Counted from the first letter of the stretch, positions 21,301 to 33,928 are shown. The stretch: DNA of 64,000 bases from Macrosoma leucophasiata (GCA_036365455.1 JAWQUS010000011.1:6344001-6408000); one strand, 5' to 3'. The notes: generated by a model from the letters alone, not told the origin. Numbers and translations are program-made.

Positions 21301-22453
21301 TTGTCTAGGGAAATGACGTAAAAAAACGAACATTAATATGAAACAGAGACTGATGTTAATACTGGATGGAAGAGGAAAAATAATAAGAGTTATGGAAATG
21401 CAATGAACTATGTGTCTATGGTGCAATGTATTAGAGGCAATCAGTCAATAAGTACTAAGTGACCACTAATTCGACAATTGAAATAAATTATTGCTGTGCT
21501 AAATGCAAAATTAGAAACTGGAAAATAGCTACTAATTTAAATGTGAAACTTGAAATTGAATCAAACAAAATGTCACACAAATCGATATCAATAAGAACTC
21601 CTAAAACAGATCAGTTTGGGAAGCCTTGACCCAAATATAGCTCATTAAATTTCAGTGTCTCTCTCGTGCCGATTGCCGAGCGTCAATTAAATAGAACCTT
21701 GCGAATAATGGCGCAAATGTAAGCATGTTTTTATTAGCTTCATACTTTCTTTACGAGGCTCTTTAATACGAATGACAGTTGAAAATGCAGATTTCGCAAA
21801 GATTGTTTCGCAGCGGTAGTAAATTAATATGCATGATCACGGCCCAAGTTAATCGAGAGCCTAATTTGCTAGATAAGAGTATTCTAATGGCTTCTATGTT
21901 GTGAGTGAAAGAGCGAAATTTTGCTAATGCCTTTTTACTAATGCCCGTATTATGATATGTACATAAAAAAAAATAACATGATATTTCTCTATTTGCCAAC
22001 TAGATTTTTTGAAATTATTCCTACAATAAATAAGCCTATTGAGATTTACCCACTTTCGAGGTTTTAAATTAAAAGGAGTGCTATCTTGCCTATTTGTTTT
22101 TTTTTTTAATTTTACATTTAATTCGAATACTATCTAGCAGTGTTAGTGTATTGATATAGAAAAGATTTCCACGCCCTGGTTGTGACAAGGGTAGACAGGA
22201 TCGGGTAAGGCGAGCCATCCTCCAAGCCCGCAACGACAACGTGAAGCTTTGTGGGTACGGGTTACGAGCAACGAGGCTACAAACTTCACGTTATCGAAGA
22301 ACAACTATGCTGAGAAAACATTAAGCCAGAAAATAAAAAAAATCCAATGATAAATCCTTTGCGTAACAAATTGCATTGATTTGTAATTAGTAAAGGTAAC
22401 ATGACAATGCAAAATTGAAACTAATTAAATTTAGACCTATAATATTATGTATA
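21301..22453. other. Unassigned sequence
   Basis: No gene recognised. The segment at 22155-22295 is somewhat GC-richer ('gtagacaggatcgggtaagg') and may be an old repeat. Confidence 0.45.
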
Positions 22454-22634
22454 AGACAAATGCGTTGAGTAAATATGACATGCGGTGTGTACTAAGAGAT
22501 ACGAAATTCAGGTCTCTCCCGTGTTGTTATTGATTTCCCAGCAGGCCTATACCATCTGTTGACACAACGCGGGGTAGGATATTTTTAACAGAGAATTGAA
22601 TCAGTAATTTGGTTTACGTGTCAGCTTGAATTCC
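22454..22634 (+). repeat. ~180-bp direct duplication, copy 1
   Basis: It shares with 23185-23370 the ordered words 'gttgagtaaatatg', 'gagatacgaaattcaggt', 'ttgttattgatt', 'gtctgttga'-like text and 'gaattgaatcagtaatt'. Identity is high but interrupted, so the duplication is not recent. No ORF is conserved between the copies. Confidence 0.7.
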
Positions 22635-23184
22635 CTATTTTCATTAAAATGAAGAGTTGCTGAAAAATGCTCCAGGTGCGGAATAAAGCATTTACGACAC
22701 TGTTGGTGGAAAACATTTGCAACACATTGAGGGCAACTTTGTGGCTGCTTGATGCTTATTATTACAGAAGCCGTACCCTGATCGTTTATTATCAAGCAAA
22801 GCTGAATCAAAATTACCTTTGTCTCGTTTCCTCCTACTCGCTGTCATATAAGAGAACGGTAATGAAATAATCATGGCATGTTTCATATATTGATTTGTGT
22901 AAATAATGAAAAAGGGTAGGTACAAGGTGAAATAGCGACGACCCTAGTATCACAAATACTACCTAAACATTTGGTTATTATTCGATTTTCAACTTAACGT
23001 AATTATAACAATACACCTATCATCAGTAGACTGATGACTGATTTTGCGTTGTCTGTGTACATTGAGATATGTAACGAAAAACAATAAGTCACATACATTT
23101 AAATAACAATATATATTCATGAGTAGAATTTGGCAAATACAATAATAAACTCAACGCAAGGATATTAAATTCGTTTATCATAAA
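22635..23184. other. Unassigned spacer between the duplicated segments
   Basis: It contains overlapping opposing open frames at 22667-22870 and 22692-22925 with no domain signal. Confidence 0.45.
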
Positions 23185-23370
23185 AGACAATTGTGTTGAG
23201 TAAATATGCCATGCGGTGGTGGATATGGCGAGATACGAAATTCAGGTCCCTCTCGCGTTGTTATTGATTTGTGAGTGTGCCAATATGGTCTGTTGATACA
23301 ACACTGGGCAAGGGTGTTTTTAACACGGAATTGAATCAGTAATTCGATGAACGTGTCAACTTGAATCCCT
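23185..23370 (+). repeat. ~180-bp direct duplication, copy 2
   Basis: It aligns with 22454-22634 at an offset of about 730 bp. Confidence 0.7.
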
Positions 23371-24319
23371 GTTATCTGAAAGAAATTGCAGACATTAAAA
23401 GAATTTGAGCTGATGAAACATATTTATGAAATATGTACCAAATGATGAACTAAGGAAAATTAAAATGTATTTTTTACTGCTTCAACTAATTTTTTGTACA
23501 TCTTTGAACTGAAAATGCAGGACAAAAGTCTACAAATGCTAAGAGCACAAACATTGCAGTTTCACTATCGAATACAAAAACCGGCCGAATTAACTTTGGC
23601 ATTGCAGCAGTTACGTGATTTCCTCAAAAAGTGTAACAAACACAAGAGAAGAGAAATACAAGAGAAATGTATCAGAAATTGGTAACAAGCGGTATCGCAT
23701 GAATATGGACTAGCCCCGAATCAGTGCCAGAACGAAACAAATAGTAAGGTATAACCGCTGACTGCAGTTCAGAATTGGGTCACCGGGTCATCAGTTCAGA
23801 GTCGACTGTCATACAATGAGATATCTCTGCAGAGCCGAGCGGATTCACATCACCCGTTACCGAATTCCCGGTTGACAAAAAGGAAGATTCCTTTAAAGGT
23901 ATTTACTTATGCATCCTTTTGTAACTTGCGAGTCGTGAAGTAGGCAGTAGCTCGAAATAATTTAATATACCTACTATTGTACCTTGTCTGTTATCAAGAC
24001 TTATTCTTTAATGGTTTGTTGTACTAAAAATGTTAGAATGATAAACTACCGTCCACCTAAAATCATAAAAAACTTACAATATATTTTTTTCACAGCGCAA
24101 AAAATAGTGCGCAAATTGTTGAATTCTATATCGATGATATACTCAGGATGATAACATAATGAGTAATTTATTTTAAGGTGATAAGGCTGAGCCACCTTTT
24201 GTAGTAGCAACAATTCATAACGAAGTGCTGTCTAAATATTTCAATGTCTTTCCTATCTACTTGGAACTGAAAGCGTCAGATGGATAAGTTTCTAAAAAAA
24301 ATAATTGTGCTGTATCCAA
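23371..24319. other. Unassigned sequence
   Basis: A 63-codon Lys/Gln-rich frame at 23494-23685 has no support as a gene. Nothing else was recognised. Confidence 0.45.
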
Positions 24320-24557
24320 CAAGAAATAATGCACATCGATTTCAGGAAGAGACGTCGGCTTATTTCGGATCTGTAGAGCGTTATCTCTTTCACGCCTTAC
24401 CTATTTGACGTTTGTCGACCATTTTGATCAAGTTTTGACCAATACCGGACTACGGATGCTTAGGTAGGCAGTGTGCAGCAGAGATAACGCTCTATTAAGC
24501 CGAAACTGGCCGATTGTCACTTTCATAGGCTCGATGTGCATTATTTCTTGATGAGCA
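24320..24557. mobile_element. Foldback MITE candidate
   Basis: Outer arms 24320-24339 and 24531-24550 (caagaaataatgcacatcga) are exact 20-bp reverse complements. Inner arms 24375-24388 and 24480-24493 (agagcgttatctct) are exact 14-bp reverse complements. The imperfect direct repeats ctgtatccaa (24310-24319) and ctgtattcaa (24558-24567) flank it and may be the target duplication. No coding capacity. Confidence 0.65.
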
Positions 24558-24635
24558 CTGTATTCAAGTGTGACAGTTGCAGTGCAATTACTTCAAAATA
24601 CGAAACAATGGGAAATAATTGTATATTATTAATTT

Positions 24636-24683
24636 TTCGCAATAACACATGCGAGTGATTTTCTTTAATTTCTAATCGGAAAT
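24636..24683 (-). repeat. D1 SINE tail fragment
   Basis: The phrase 'cgcaataacacatgcgagtg' matches the D1 tails; the head is absent. Confidence 0.55.
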
Positions 24684-25167
24684 AACTATGTATTAAAATA
24701 ACATTTGCAAATAAAACAGAACATGTTTAAGACTGACCGAGGTCGCATAACGTCCGACTTTAGCTTTTTCAAGAGAGGGCGAAAAATTATTTACTGAAAG
24801 AACCCATCCAATCTGCGTTGCTGAAAAATATCACTGGTTGCGCTACCTGACGATAATGAAAACAAATCAGCCCTGCTTCTGCATCATAAAAAAATGGTGT
24901 TTGGTGTGGAGGCAATGCTCGATCCGAAGTTGCTCTTCAGGAGTTAAGTCAACAAAATCTAATGGATACATAATACTACGTTGAGGGCGACAGAAATCTC
25001 TATTTCTGGGTCACAAAACATAAAACAATGGGGCTTTTTGTTTATCCCTTATTTGTTTCATCTCGCAAAAGGAAAGTCCGGCGTACCGTTCTGAATGTAT
25101 AATACGTGATGAAAATTTTAATATTTTTGTTTTATTAAGACGTAACGATACATTTCATTTTAGAATT
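24684..25167. other. Unassigned sequence
   Basis: Nothing recognised. Confidence 0.5.
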
Positions 25168-25363
25168 CCTACTTGCCTACTAATATTATAAATGCGAAAG
25201 TAACTCTGTCTGTCTGTCTGTTACCTTTTCACGTACAAACGACAGAACCGATTTTAATGAAATGGGGTACAGAGATAGAGCTGACTTTGAGAAAGAACAT
25301 AGGCTACTTAGTTATTTATAAAACTACATCCACGCGGGCAAAGCCGCGGGCAACAGCAAGTAT
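25168..25363 (+). mobile_element. Helitron-like element (family B)
   Basis: It runs from 'ctactaatattataaatgcg' over a (CTGT)n run, 'cgacagaaccgattttaatg' and 'acataggctacttagttatt' to 'gcaaagccgcgggcaacagc'. It is the opposite-strand partner of 1653-1842. The CTAG terminus has mutated to CAAG. Confidence 0.65.
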
Positions 25364-25735
25364 ACAATAAAACATAACATCATCAATTCACAAAGTATGG
25401 GAAGCGAATAATACAAAATGTTATTCGACAAACAGTTGTCTATCTTTCACACCAAGTATCAATTTATCATAGAGTATCCACTGTGTTATTTAGCGGATAT
25501 TGCGATATTGTTTTTGTGTTTTAGGCTCGATTGTTTGTCGCTTCAGCAAAAAAATGAGTGATTTCAGTAATAAAATAAATCGCAAATTCGCAGTACGCTA
25601 CTGTCTTCCATAAGGTGTCATTTATGTAATGAATTAGTTACGGGAGATTAAGTAATAAGCCTACCACGTATCTAAGCCCTCAACATTCATCACTGGAATG
25701 AACCTACCTAATGAACTAGGTGCAGGTATGAAAAC
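25364..25735. other. Unassigned sequence
   Basis: Nothing recognised. Confidence 0.5.
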
Positions 25736-25832
25736 CGTCAAGTATGAGTCGGATTCGCGCACCAAGCTTCCGCGCCATTATCTATAAAACGGCAAAAAAA
25801 TCACGTTTTGGTTACGGAACCCTAATGAAAAA
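25736..25832 (+). repeat. Family E fragment
   Basis: It contains 'caagtatgagtcggattcgc', 'attatctataaaacggcaaa' and 'ttacggaaccctaatg', the opening and closing motifs of a widespread arthropod repeat, with the centre deleted. Confidence 0.6.
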
Positions 25833-26545
25833 AAAAACGAAATTAATTGACCTACAGAACAAAGACTGGAGGAGGAAAAGGATTATTCAATCTGGAAAAG
25901 GATTATTAGATACTGAATAATGTTGGTGAAATAAATTTGAAGAACATAAATCCTATTTTTAAATTATGAATTAATGTATTTATTCATTAATATAGTCAGT
26001 TTTAATAAAACTAATTCGCGTCTGTAGTAATGTGGTACAGATACAGAGTACAATACACGAGATCTGTACAGTAATCCCAGCACGATTACCTACATTAAAG
26101 ATGTACAGTTAGAAAAGGAATTCTAAGAGCAAACACATTTCACAGCTATAAATGGAAGTAAAAAGTTATAAAAGACCGAAATACCAGCATCCGTTGAATG
26201 GGACGTGTCGAAAGCGCATTCTGATTTGCACATTTAAGAGGCGGAATGATAGTCAAAAGCGTACTCCCGTTATTAGGGTCAACAAAAAAATGAGCATTCA
26301 CAAAAGTACGTTCCGATTCACGCGTTATTAAGGTCATAAAACATCCTCACTGCAGGACGTTGAAACTTTTATTTTTTATGGGTTTGCATAAAAGTAACTT
26401 TCTGGGTGGAGTATTGAAACGGTGTGTCACCTCGGGCGGTTTGAAATAGGTCACGGTCGCATTAGGTAAACGTCGTGCGTTTCCCCTTCTAACCGCTAAC
26501 CCAGTACGGTTCCGTAGGGTAGGAAGCGTAAGTTGATTTTTGGGG
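25833..26545. other. Unassigned sequence
   Basis: No supported feature. Confidence 0.5.
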
Positions 26546-26602
26546 CGAGAATGGGTTCATTGTTAAAAAACACCGAGCTCTTGAACAATGAGCCTATTCT
26601 CG
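26546..26602. repeat. Stem-loop, 19-bp arms
   Basis: Arms cgagaatgggttcattgtt (26546-26564) and aacaatgagcctattctcg (26584-26602) pair with two mismatches around a 19-nt loop. A further gttgatt/aatcaac pair lies outside (26532 and 26615). The size resembles a microRNA precursor, but a MITE remnant is equally possible. Confidence 0.6.
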
Positions 26603-26656
26603 TTGAAAGATAGCAATCAACATGTAAAAAGTTGTCAATAAAAGATCAGATCATTA

Positions 26657-26800
26657 CTAGCTGACGCGGTGAACTTCGTATCGTCTATGAATGAAATACC
26701 TAGGTTAACTGCACGACCTATTCTCATGCATAAAAATAACAAAATTGGTCCAAATGTTTTCAGTTTTGAAGGGCAACAAAAATCATGCCACGAAATTATT
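26657..26800 (-). repeat. CTAG-started repeat fragment (like 4573-4898)
   Basis: It starts 'actagctgacgcggtgaact' and contains 'aaaattggtccaaatgtttt'. It is diverged. Confidence 0.4.
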
Positions 26801-28042
26801 TTTAACATAAGATAGAATATCCTCGATCTCGATCTATATCGAACGAATATCTCGAACTCGATCCTTCATTTTTGTTTTAAAACCACCAAACGGACAGTTT
26901 ACTATTTATTTCGTTTGGTATCTATTAAGTGTCAATTATCAATCTGCAACACTATTATTTTTTAGTTTCATAACAGTGTTGAACAACGAACACAATGTTG
27001 ATTATACAACGTGAAGGAGTAATTTTTCTACGCGACTCCAGTTTAAAATATTTAGATAGCAAAAAAAAAAATTAAACTAACATAATAATTTAAAGCCATT
27101 AGAAATCCTTAAGATCGTGTAGTAAACAAAATTTTACACTCCAAGTCAAGGTTCCAGTGGATTAAGACAACATCTTATAGAGATATACAAGGTGATCTAA
27201 AATTGGTCGCAGAGTGTTTTGGCAAATAGTCAAACTCATTGTATCACCCTACAGCCTTTATAGATTATTGGTCAACATTTTGATAGGCAATTAAGGGAAA
27301 CAAACTATTACACAAGGATTTATGTTTAGTGCCCCACAAAATTTACGTACGCTTCACGAAAACTGTCATTTTATGAAATAATAGTATTTAAAAATCTGCG
27401 TCTTCGTGTTTGAAAAAGCATCAAAGCGTCTTTCTTTCTGTCTGCCACAAGTCTGTCTGATTTAAAATGAAAATGATGATGAAAATACGTTACACTTTTG
27501 ACGCGACAAAACAATCTGAAAATGAATACCCAATCAATATCGTAAGTTTTATAACATTTACATTTTAATCATTCATGTCATGTATTTTATCAGTTGTGCA
27601 GCTACCTCTTAGCTAAATATTAGAAATTCAAGTGCAAAAGTGTTTTAAAAGAAAAACAGGTAATTCAGCAATTTGATCTTAGAATGGACAACGATCGTAA
27701 CAGTGACAGACATATCAGTACATTTTACAAAACAAACTAACGTAATCAACACAGGTTTTTGGGGTAGCGACTATAAATTGCATTTACAATCATTATTATA
27801 GTAAGCGTTCTTACTTTGTTTGAAATGCCAAAACGGACAATAAAAATATTGCGCAGCGCAATCTATATCGAGTCACCTTAAATTTTAACAAAGATGAACT
27901 TTCGGTTGAAAACAATTTAATATTTCGAAGGGACCGCACAATATGCATACTTAGTCGAGGGGAGAAAAGGAAACGATACAAAGAAACATTGTCATCAGCC
28001 TTTTGGTCTCTGGCTTTGTGATGTCTATAAACTTCCACTTTA
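26801..28042. other. Unassigned AT-rich sequence
   Basis: No supported feature. Simple 'tcgatctcgatc' text lies near 26823-26870. Confidence 0.45.
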
Positions 28043-28336
28043 ATAGGGATGGTGATCTGAGAACCGGAATTAGAAAATCGGTTTATTGGACCAAATAACT
28101 CGATTTTTTAATGTACAGCGAATCGAGATCCTAGAAAACCGTGATCAGATTTTTAGTTCAAATATCATAATTTGATTCGTACTAAAAAATTTAAACTCAG
28201 GAAAAAAAATCTAAAATAGATCGATTTTTGGAGAATCGATTTGTTTTTTGTCGATTTTGGTGTCGATTATATATCACTTAGATTCGAATCGTTTTAAACG
28301 TCAATCTTTTTTGGAAAATAATCTCCATCCCTACCC
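28043..28336. mobile_element. Weak MITE candidate
   Basis: The ends 'tagggatggtgatctg' and 'aataatctccatcccta' form a short imperfect inverted repeat around about 290 bp of AT-rich sequence with many 'atcgatt' words. The hAT-like tip is suggestive, but no target duplication is visible. Confidence 0.3.
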
Positions 28337-28561
28337 TGTAGCCCCCGGGCAGCTAAATTTCCGATAAAAATAAGGGTCCTTGAATGTCGAACAACAAATT
28401 CGATCAACAATTTGTATCTCGGGATGGGATCGTTTGTCAAAATTGGTTACATCTGCCGGTAAGTCACTGAAAACCGCATTAGAAGGGAGAAATTGGCTTT
28501 GTCCGTTTTAGGACTAAAATGGAGGATTTCGTTTTAGAGATTATAGTGTAACAAAAAAAAA

Positions 28562-28626
28562 ATACGCTTACGCTCACAGCCCAACACGGGGTATACACCT
28601 GTGTCGTGGGTGCTATTGTACACACA
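28562..28626 (-). repeat. D2 SINE body fragment
   Basis: The words 'acgcttacgctcacagccca' and 'cacctgtgtcgtgggtgcta' match the 3' body of D2; the tRNA head is absent. Confidence 0.65.
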
Positions 28627-29825
28627 AAGAACATTGAAAATCTCAAAACGAATCTTATGTTAGAAATCAATTCTTGAAGTAGTATCAAATCTATATATTT
28701 AAGAGTTAGAAATTACTACCGAATAAAGTGTCTCCACAGAAAATTAGAAAAAAAAGACAGACGAACAATATTTGGTGACAGTTTTAATCAATTCTTAAAC
28801 GAATCTCTACCTTATAAATTATAATGCATTTACACATTAAACATTTACTATCCCTTAATAATATACAAATTTCAAATAATTGAAGAAATCGAGAGGAGTT
28901 TCTAAAAGAGAAACTAGACTAAATTAAGTTTTTACCCGGTGCAGTTACCTTATAACACTTTCCTATACAGGTTTGTTACGATCTATCTATCATACCTATT
29001 ATAATAACGAATTTACGTTATTTAAGATCATAACAAATACACAAATAATATCAATCTTCAACGTGTTAATATATTGGTAAGTGAATTTAAGCCGCAGATT
29101 ATACCGTCATAGTAATTTGCGCTACGACCGAAAATTCGAGGTTGAAATATGTAACCGTGCAAATTTAATCTTGCAATAAATCTAGATGCGAAGTTGACGT
29201 TAATAAAGTATATCCATAAAATATGATATCTATTTCATCGATGACTGGACCTCTTCTGTGCGGAGTTAATTAATTGAAAGGATCTTAACTTCACCTGGCG
29301 AGCGGAATATTTACTACGGGAATTACTCGGAAGATTAAGGTCCTTTTTTATGGAAACAAAATTAATTCTCCGGGTGTACATAACGGGTAAACCTTAGACA
29401 GCAAACTAAGCCAATTTAATCCGACAAACGGGGACGCGCGCGCAAAGTAAATCCTTTTCAATTTCTCGAACGCTTATCGTTTAGACGCGGTACTGGTTAA
29501 CGCAAGCAGAGCTTGTATAGCAGGTTTGGTTTGCCGTTTAAACTGTCATATAGAAGTAAACACATTCCTGAATTCCTATTAAGCGTTTGTTGTTTCTGAA
29601 ACAACATAAACGTATAACAAATTGACTACAAGATTGTCGATTTTATGTTTTGACATAGCACGTTTTACAACGAAATTCGTACTAAAGCTCTTAAATGCAG
29701 CAGTAACTTTTTTATGTTAAAACGTTGTCAGACAAGCAAATTCACTATGATGGGAAGTGGTCACCGTCGCCTTATAAATATTAGTAACACCAGGGGAATT
29801 GCAAATGCGCAGCCAACCCTGAAGG
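28627..29825. other. Unassigned sequence
   Basis: No supported feature. Confidence 0.5.
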
Positions 29826-29886
29826 ACTCTTTTGACGTCAGTTTTGAAGAACCCAATATTGTAGCACCGAGGGAACACCTCAGACT
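29826..29886 (+). repeat. LINE tail fragment shared with 49636-49696
   Basis: The phrases 'gttttgaagaacccaatatt', 'gtagcaccgagggaacacct' and 'cagac' match the end of the RTE-like remnant at 49530-49696. Confidence 0.55.
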
Positions 29887-30959
29887 AAATATAATTCTGA
29901 ATATTGCTATAACACATAATACATGATTCTGATAAGCATTGAAAAGGTCATCTTGTATGTCGAAAGAGAACCTAGGCTTTTGTTCTTGTGTTTAATCACG
30001 TGAAAATAACCGCCGGCAAGTTCTAGCTCCAACTAAGTAATGATACGAGGAAAATAATTTCAATTAAAGGTTAAATAACTAAATCAGACATCCGAAGTAG
30101 ACAAATTGTTTTCAATCAACCGCCTGGCTGACTACAGTCAAAATTTTGAAAGTAGGGATGGAGCCGCATTAGATCCTGCCACCGAAACGTATAAGCGAAA
30201 TCTCCCATGAAGAGGGTAAGTTAATGAGGTTATACATTTGCGGACTGAATTAAGGTCGCATACCTAATTTATATTTGGTATTCCATCTTCGCACTATCAA
30301 GGAACTCAATCTGAGGCATTGGGTCCGAAATGCTCGTGGACTCGTTAACAAAATTTCCAAAGAGCCATTTCGTTGAAAATAATGACTCAGTTTGCTAACC
30401 TTCCCAACATTTAAAATTACTAACGATCGTTTGCTTAATTCAACTCGTCTTTAACCAAGGACGTCCAACTCAAAATTAGGACTCACAGAGTAGGATTAGG
30501 ATAGTTAACACGGTCTTATCCGAAACTCTATTCGATATGTAGACCAAAGTCAGCAAAGAGAGTTCGAAATGTCACGAGCTTGCCAACTGTTGGAATTATC
30601 GCATCAGTTCGAAATAGATTAGTTGAACTTTATTCTCTTTCACGTTAAGTGTTAGTAACACATCAAATTAAAACTTGACTTCTTTAATAATGTAGTCACA
30701 TTTCATGTAAACGTCTACATAATTTTAGAAAAAGTATAAATCGATTTTGGGTAAGTATCTACAATTGAAGCATAAATGATTAATTTGTTCGTATACCTAC
30801 ATGAAATTGAATATAAGAATTACATTAGAATAGCCGATAAAATGACAGTCAAAGCCCTAAGGCGAAAATCCCAAATCAAAATAAAAGGCAATCGAAAAGA
30901 AGGCGAAATAGAAAAATGACGATGAAAATCGAACTCCATCTGACTAAAGACGTGTCGAT
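29887..30959. other. Unassigned sequence
   Basis: No supported feature. Confidence 0.5.
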
Positions 30960-31345
30960 TGACGCGCACATCAATCAACCGCAGTCGACGCAGCGACCTC
31001 CAGACAACTCAGGTACGTATAAATTTTACAACTCGCAGCACCGGCCTGAACCGTGATTGTCCGATTCTAAAGCAGCGCTTCAGCGTGCGGCCGCCGACTC
31101 AAGTTTGCGAAGAGGTCGACGTCAGACGTCCTGTTGCCGCGGTTCCATACTTACTATGGGTAAAGTTAACACGTTTGATTGTCACTATTTAGCTAGTTGT
31201 GTGAATGGAGCGAGGGACGCGTGGGTGAGCTCGCTCGTCGCGACGTCGACTGGCGGCCGGGCGCGTCGGAGGCTGCGCGGATCAACCGCCCCCGCCTTCA
31301 TTCACTCACCGCCGGCAAGGCCTAGCCCAAAACAGTTGGACTTTT
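30960..31345. promoter_or_regulatory. CpG-rich, promoter/first-exon-like block
   Basis: The GC and CpG content contrasts sharply with the flanks. On the plus strand, a strong donor ctcag/gtacgt ends a possible short exon at 31012 and a second donor-like gtaaag follows at about 31159. On the minus strand a gtgagt donor lies at about 31309-31304. Two overlapping plus-strand frames (30959-31192, 31057-31347) have no recognisable product. A divergent or alternative first exon is one reading; a GC-rich repeat is another. Confidence 0.35.
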
Positions 31346-32324
31346 AATGCGGCATGTGCCGTTTTCCCACAAAATAGGCGTACTGTGTAAGCGTTTCAGA
31401 ATCAGCCCAAAAAGGATGCGAAAGGCGAAACATTCTGAAGCGTTGGTGCCTTTTTTGCACCATGTACGTAAAGAGCACGCGGCAGCAGAAAACAATGGCG
31501 AAAAGGCAGTTTCAGATGGGTTTCGGATTTAATCGACGAAAGAATTTATATATTATCAAAAAACATGATATGCTTGGGTGAACAAAAATATGCAAAGCAA
31601 AATATGAAAGTGAAGTTTGCAACAATGAAAAGTTAAACATATTCTCTGGTCCCTCTTCTGAAATTATCATGGAGCCAAAAGGTAAATAAAATGTGACACC
31701 ATTAATTCGCAATAAACGATAACATGCAAAAAATATAAGCGGCAGTTTCATGTCCGCGTGTCAACGTCCAACATTATTCAACAGCTGAATAGACCGATGC
31801 GGCAAGAGTAATAATGTTACATGGCGATTTCGTAGCGCCCATAAATCAAAGCTTCGCACCTTGATACTATGCAAATCTGAGAACCTGCGTTATGAGATCG
31901 GGGAGGGGAGGAGACGAACTGGAAATAATTTAATTTAAGGTGGCGATCATTCGAGCTTCTGTACCAGCCCTAATTTATTCATAAATATAACAAGGCACGG
32001 AGAGACCGGCCTTGATGTTAGGGTTGTCGCGCGTCGTACACAAATGGGCGTTTTAGCACAATTCGATTACCAATCGAAGGGGACAGTGCGATCTGCGGGG
32101 GAGGGGGGAGGGGGCATAACGAAGTTAGATTAGCGCGTTTAAACGGAATCATCCTTTTAAGATATTATATATTATTATACTCGTCTATTTGTGCATATGT
32201 TGTACCTCCAAGTTATTGATAAATATGTACATTTGCTCGTGGGAACTCAACTTTATAGACTAGTATAAATATTTTAGTATAAATTTATAATTGACACGCT
32301 ACAGTTATTCAAGACCTTATTATG
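31346..32324. other. Unassigned sequence; short G-rich run
   Basis: The only local feature is a G-rich run at 32096-32115 (ggggg-a-gggggg-a-ggggg), which satisfies a simple G-quadruplex pattern. Confidence 0.5.
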
Positions 32325-32760
32325 TGGCAAAAGGCAAACAGGCAAACAGTTCAAATGGATGTTAAGTGACGACTGCAACCTACAGGCATTTACACAAAAA
32401 CCACGAGGTCTAATTTTTATATGTAATGTAAGTAGCAAACAAGCATTTCACATTGATGTTAAGTGATGACTGCATCCTATAGACACTTACACAAAGACCA
32501 AGGTCAGAATGCAGATGCGTCACCACCCCTGAGGCCCAAGCCATTATGCCTCTGTGCCGGACGTCACAGGGTCGTACATTAAAAAATATAAATGTAGATG
32601 TGTTACCCTACCACCCCTGAGGCCTGATTTGTTCTGGCTCAGTGATAGAAATTATGGAACCATACATATCCGCCTAACCAAAACACTATAGTATTGAACA
32701 TTTGGCGACAAACAGATTGGGTAACGCGGTGGAGCCTACGTTCTAAAGCTCCGACGCAAA
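32325..32760 (-). repeat. Two decayed family A copies in tandem
   Basis: A first A-rich-end fragment (32325-32403: 'gttaagtgacgactgcaacc') is followed by a second copy (32404-32760) with 'gtgatgactgcatcctatag', 'ttatgcctctgtgccggacg' and 'gtaacgcggtggagcctacg'. Both are heavily diverged. Confidence 0.55.
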
Positions 32761-33928
32761 GTCAAATTTAAATTAATATAATAGGTACAAAAAACAATAT
32801 ATTGAATGTAAATGACGACTGTTTTAACAATCCAGACCCAGAATAATGAAATAACATGGAAGCAAAGGTTAGACAAATGGTTTTCATTTTGTTTTTGCAT
32901 AATGAGGGCTTTTTCGCTAAATGTAAAAAATATGACTATGAAAGAAATTTATCCTTTTCGTAATTTTATTATGTAAGTAGAATTTACCCACCACTTCATA
33001 CGTAAACTTACAATTTATTACTTAGTAGGTAGACAGAAACTCTTCCCAAGGCAATCTACGTACCTACATGTGAAACTTTAGTGTGACCGGAATATTATGA
33101 AAAGTTAATGAAAACAGATTTTCTCTTTAACATAAAAAAACAAAAGTACACGTCTGACATACGACGTGTACTTGGACACATGTACAGGTACACGTCTTAT
33201 TCATGTATTTACAGAGTTTGCTATTATCGATTTATGTTATATGTTTTTTATTTCATATAAGTATATCATATCGTTTTCTGTTATTATCTAAAATACAATT
33301 CTCACGTCGGAAATTAACAGTCGCGCAATGTCACTGGTATTGGCTAGTATTTTCGAGTAATCCCGCGAATTTGCGCGCCTTCTCGCGTCGCGACGCGAAA
33401 TTGACGCTTCCATTCCATTCTGCAGCGGTGTAAATCGAGCCTTAGAATACGCCGGCTGAGCCTTTTATCATTTAAATAATATTGCAGTGTAATATTACGT
33501 ACATACATTATTTACATGATATTCTCTAATGGCATTTTTTTACCATAAAAGTTGTATAAAACAAATATACAGAACACAGTTTGTACAGCATCAGCTGTTT
33601 TTTAATTTGTAAGTTTTTGTACGAATAAAAATTGTATACTTTACGATACTTGTTACCGACAACCGGTATTGTATGAGCGTCTGTAATGCGTCACCTTCAC
33701 AATATTTCATCGATTATCCATACCCATCACATAATTTCTTAAAGTTATTATCTGATTCAACCCATAAATTAAGAATCATGTTTTGATCAAAACTCTCAAC
33801 TGAATTTACAACCCTTTCTTCTGAATAGATTGAGCTCATTTGCAAGGTAAGGTAAAAATTATTGCATATTCAAATATTTCAGGTGACTAAAGTCCGTTGT
33901 GTAGATCAGTCCATTTAGTAATAAGTTA
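32761..33928. other. Unassigned sequence with a CpG palindrome
   Basis: It contains TCGCGTCGCGACGCGA, a perfect 16-bp palindrome, at 33383-33398 within a CpG-rich patch (33360-33400). No gene recognised. Confidence 0.5.

Noticed and set aside
25173..25370. Apparent conserved peptide shared with 1611-1886
   Set aside because: Both frames are translations of the same Helitron-like repeat on opposite strands; conservation is at the DNA level.
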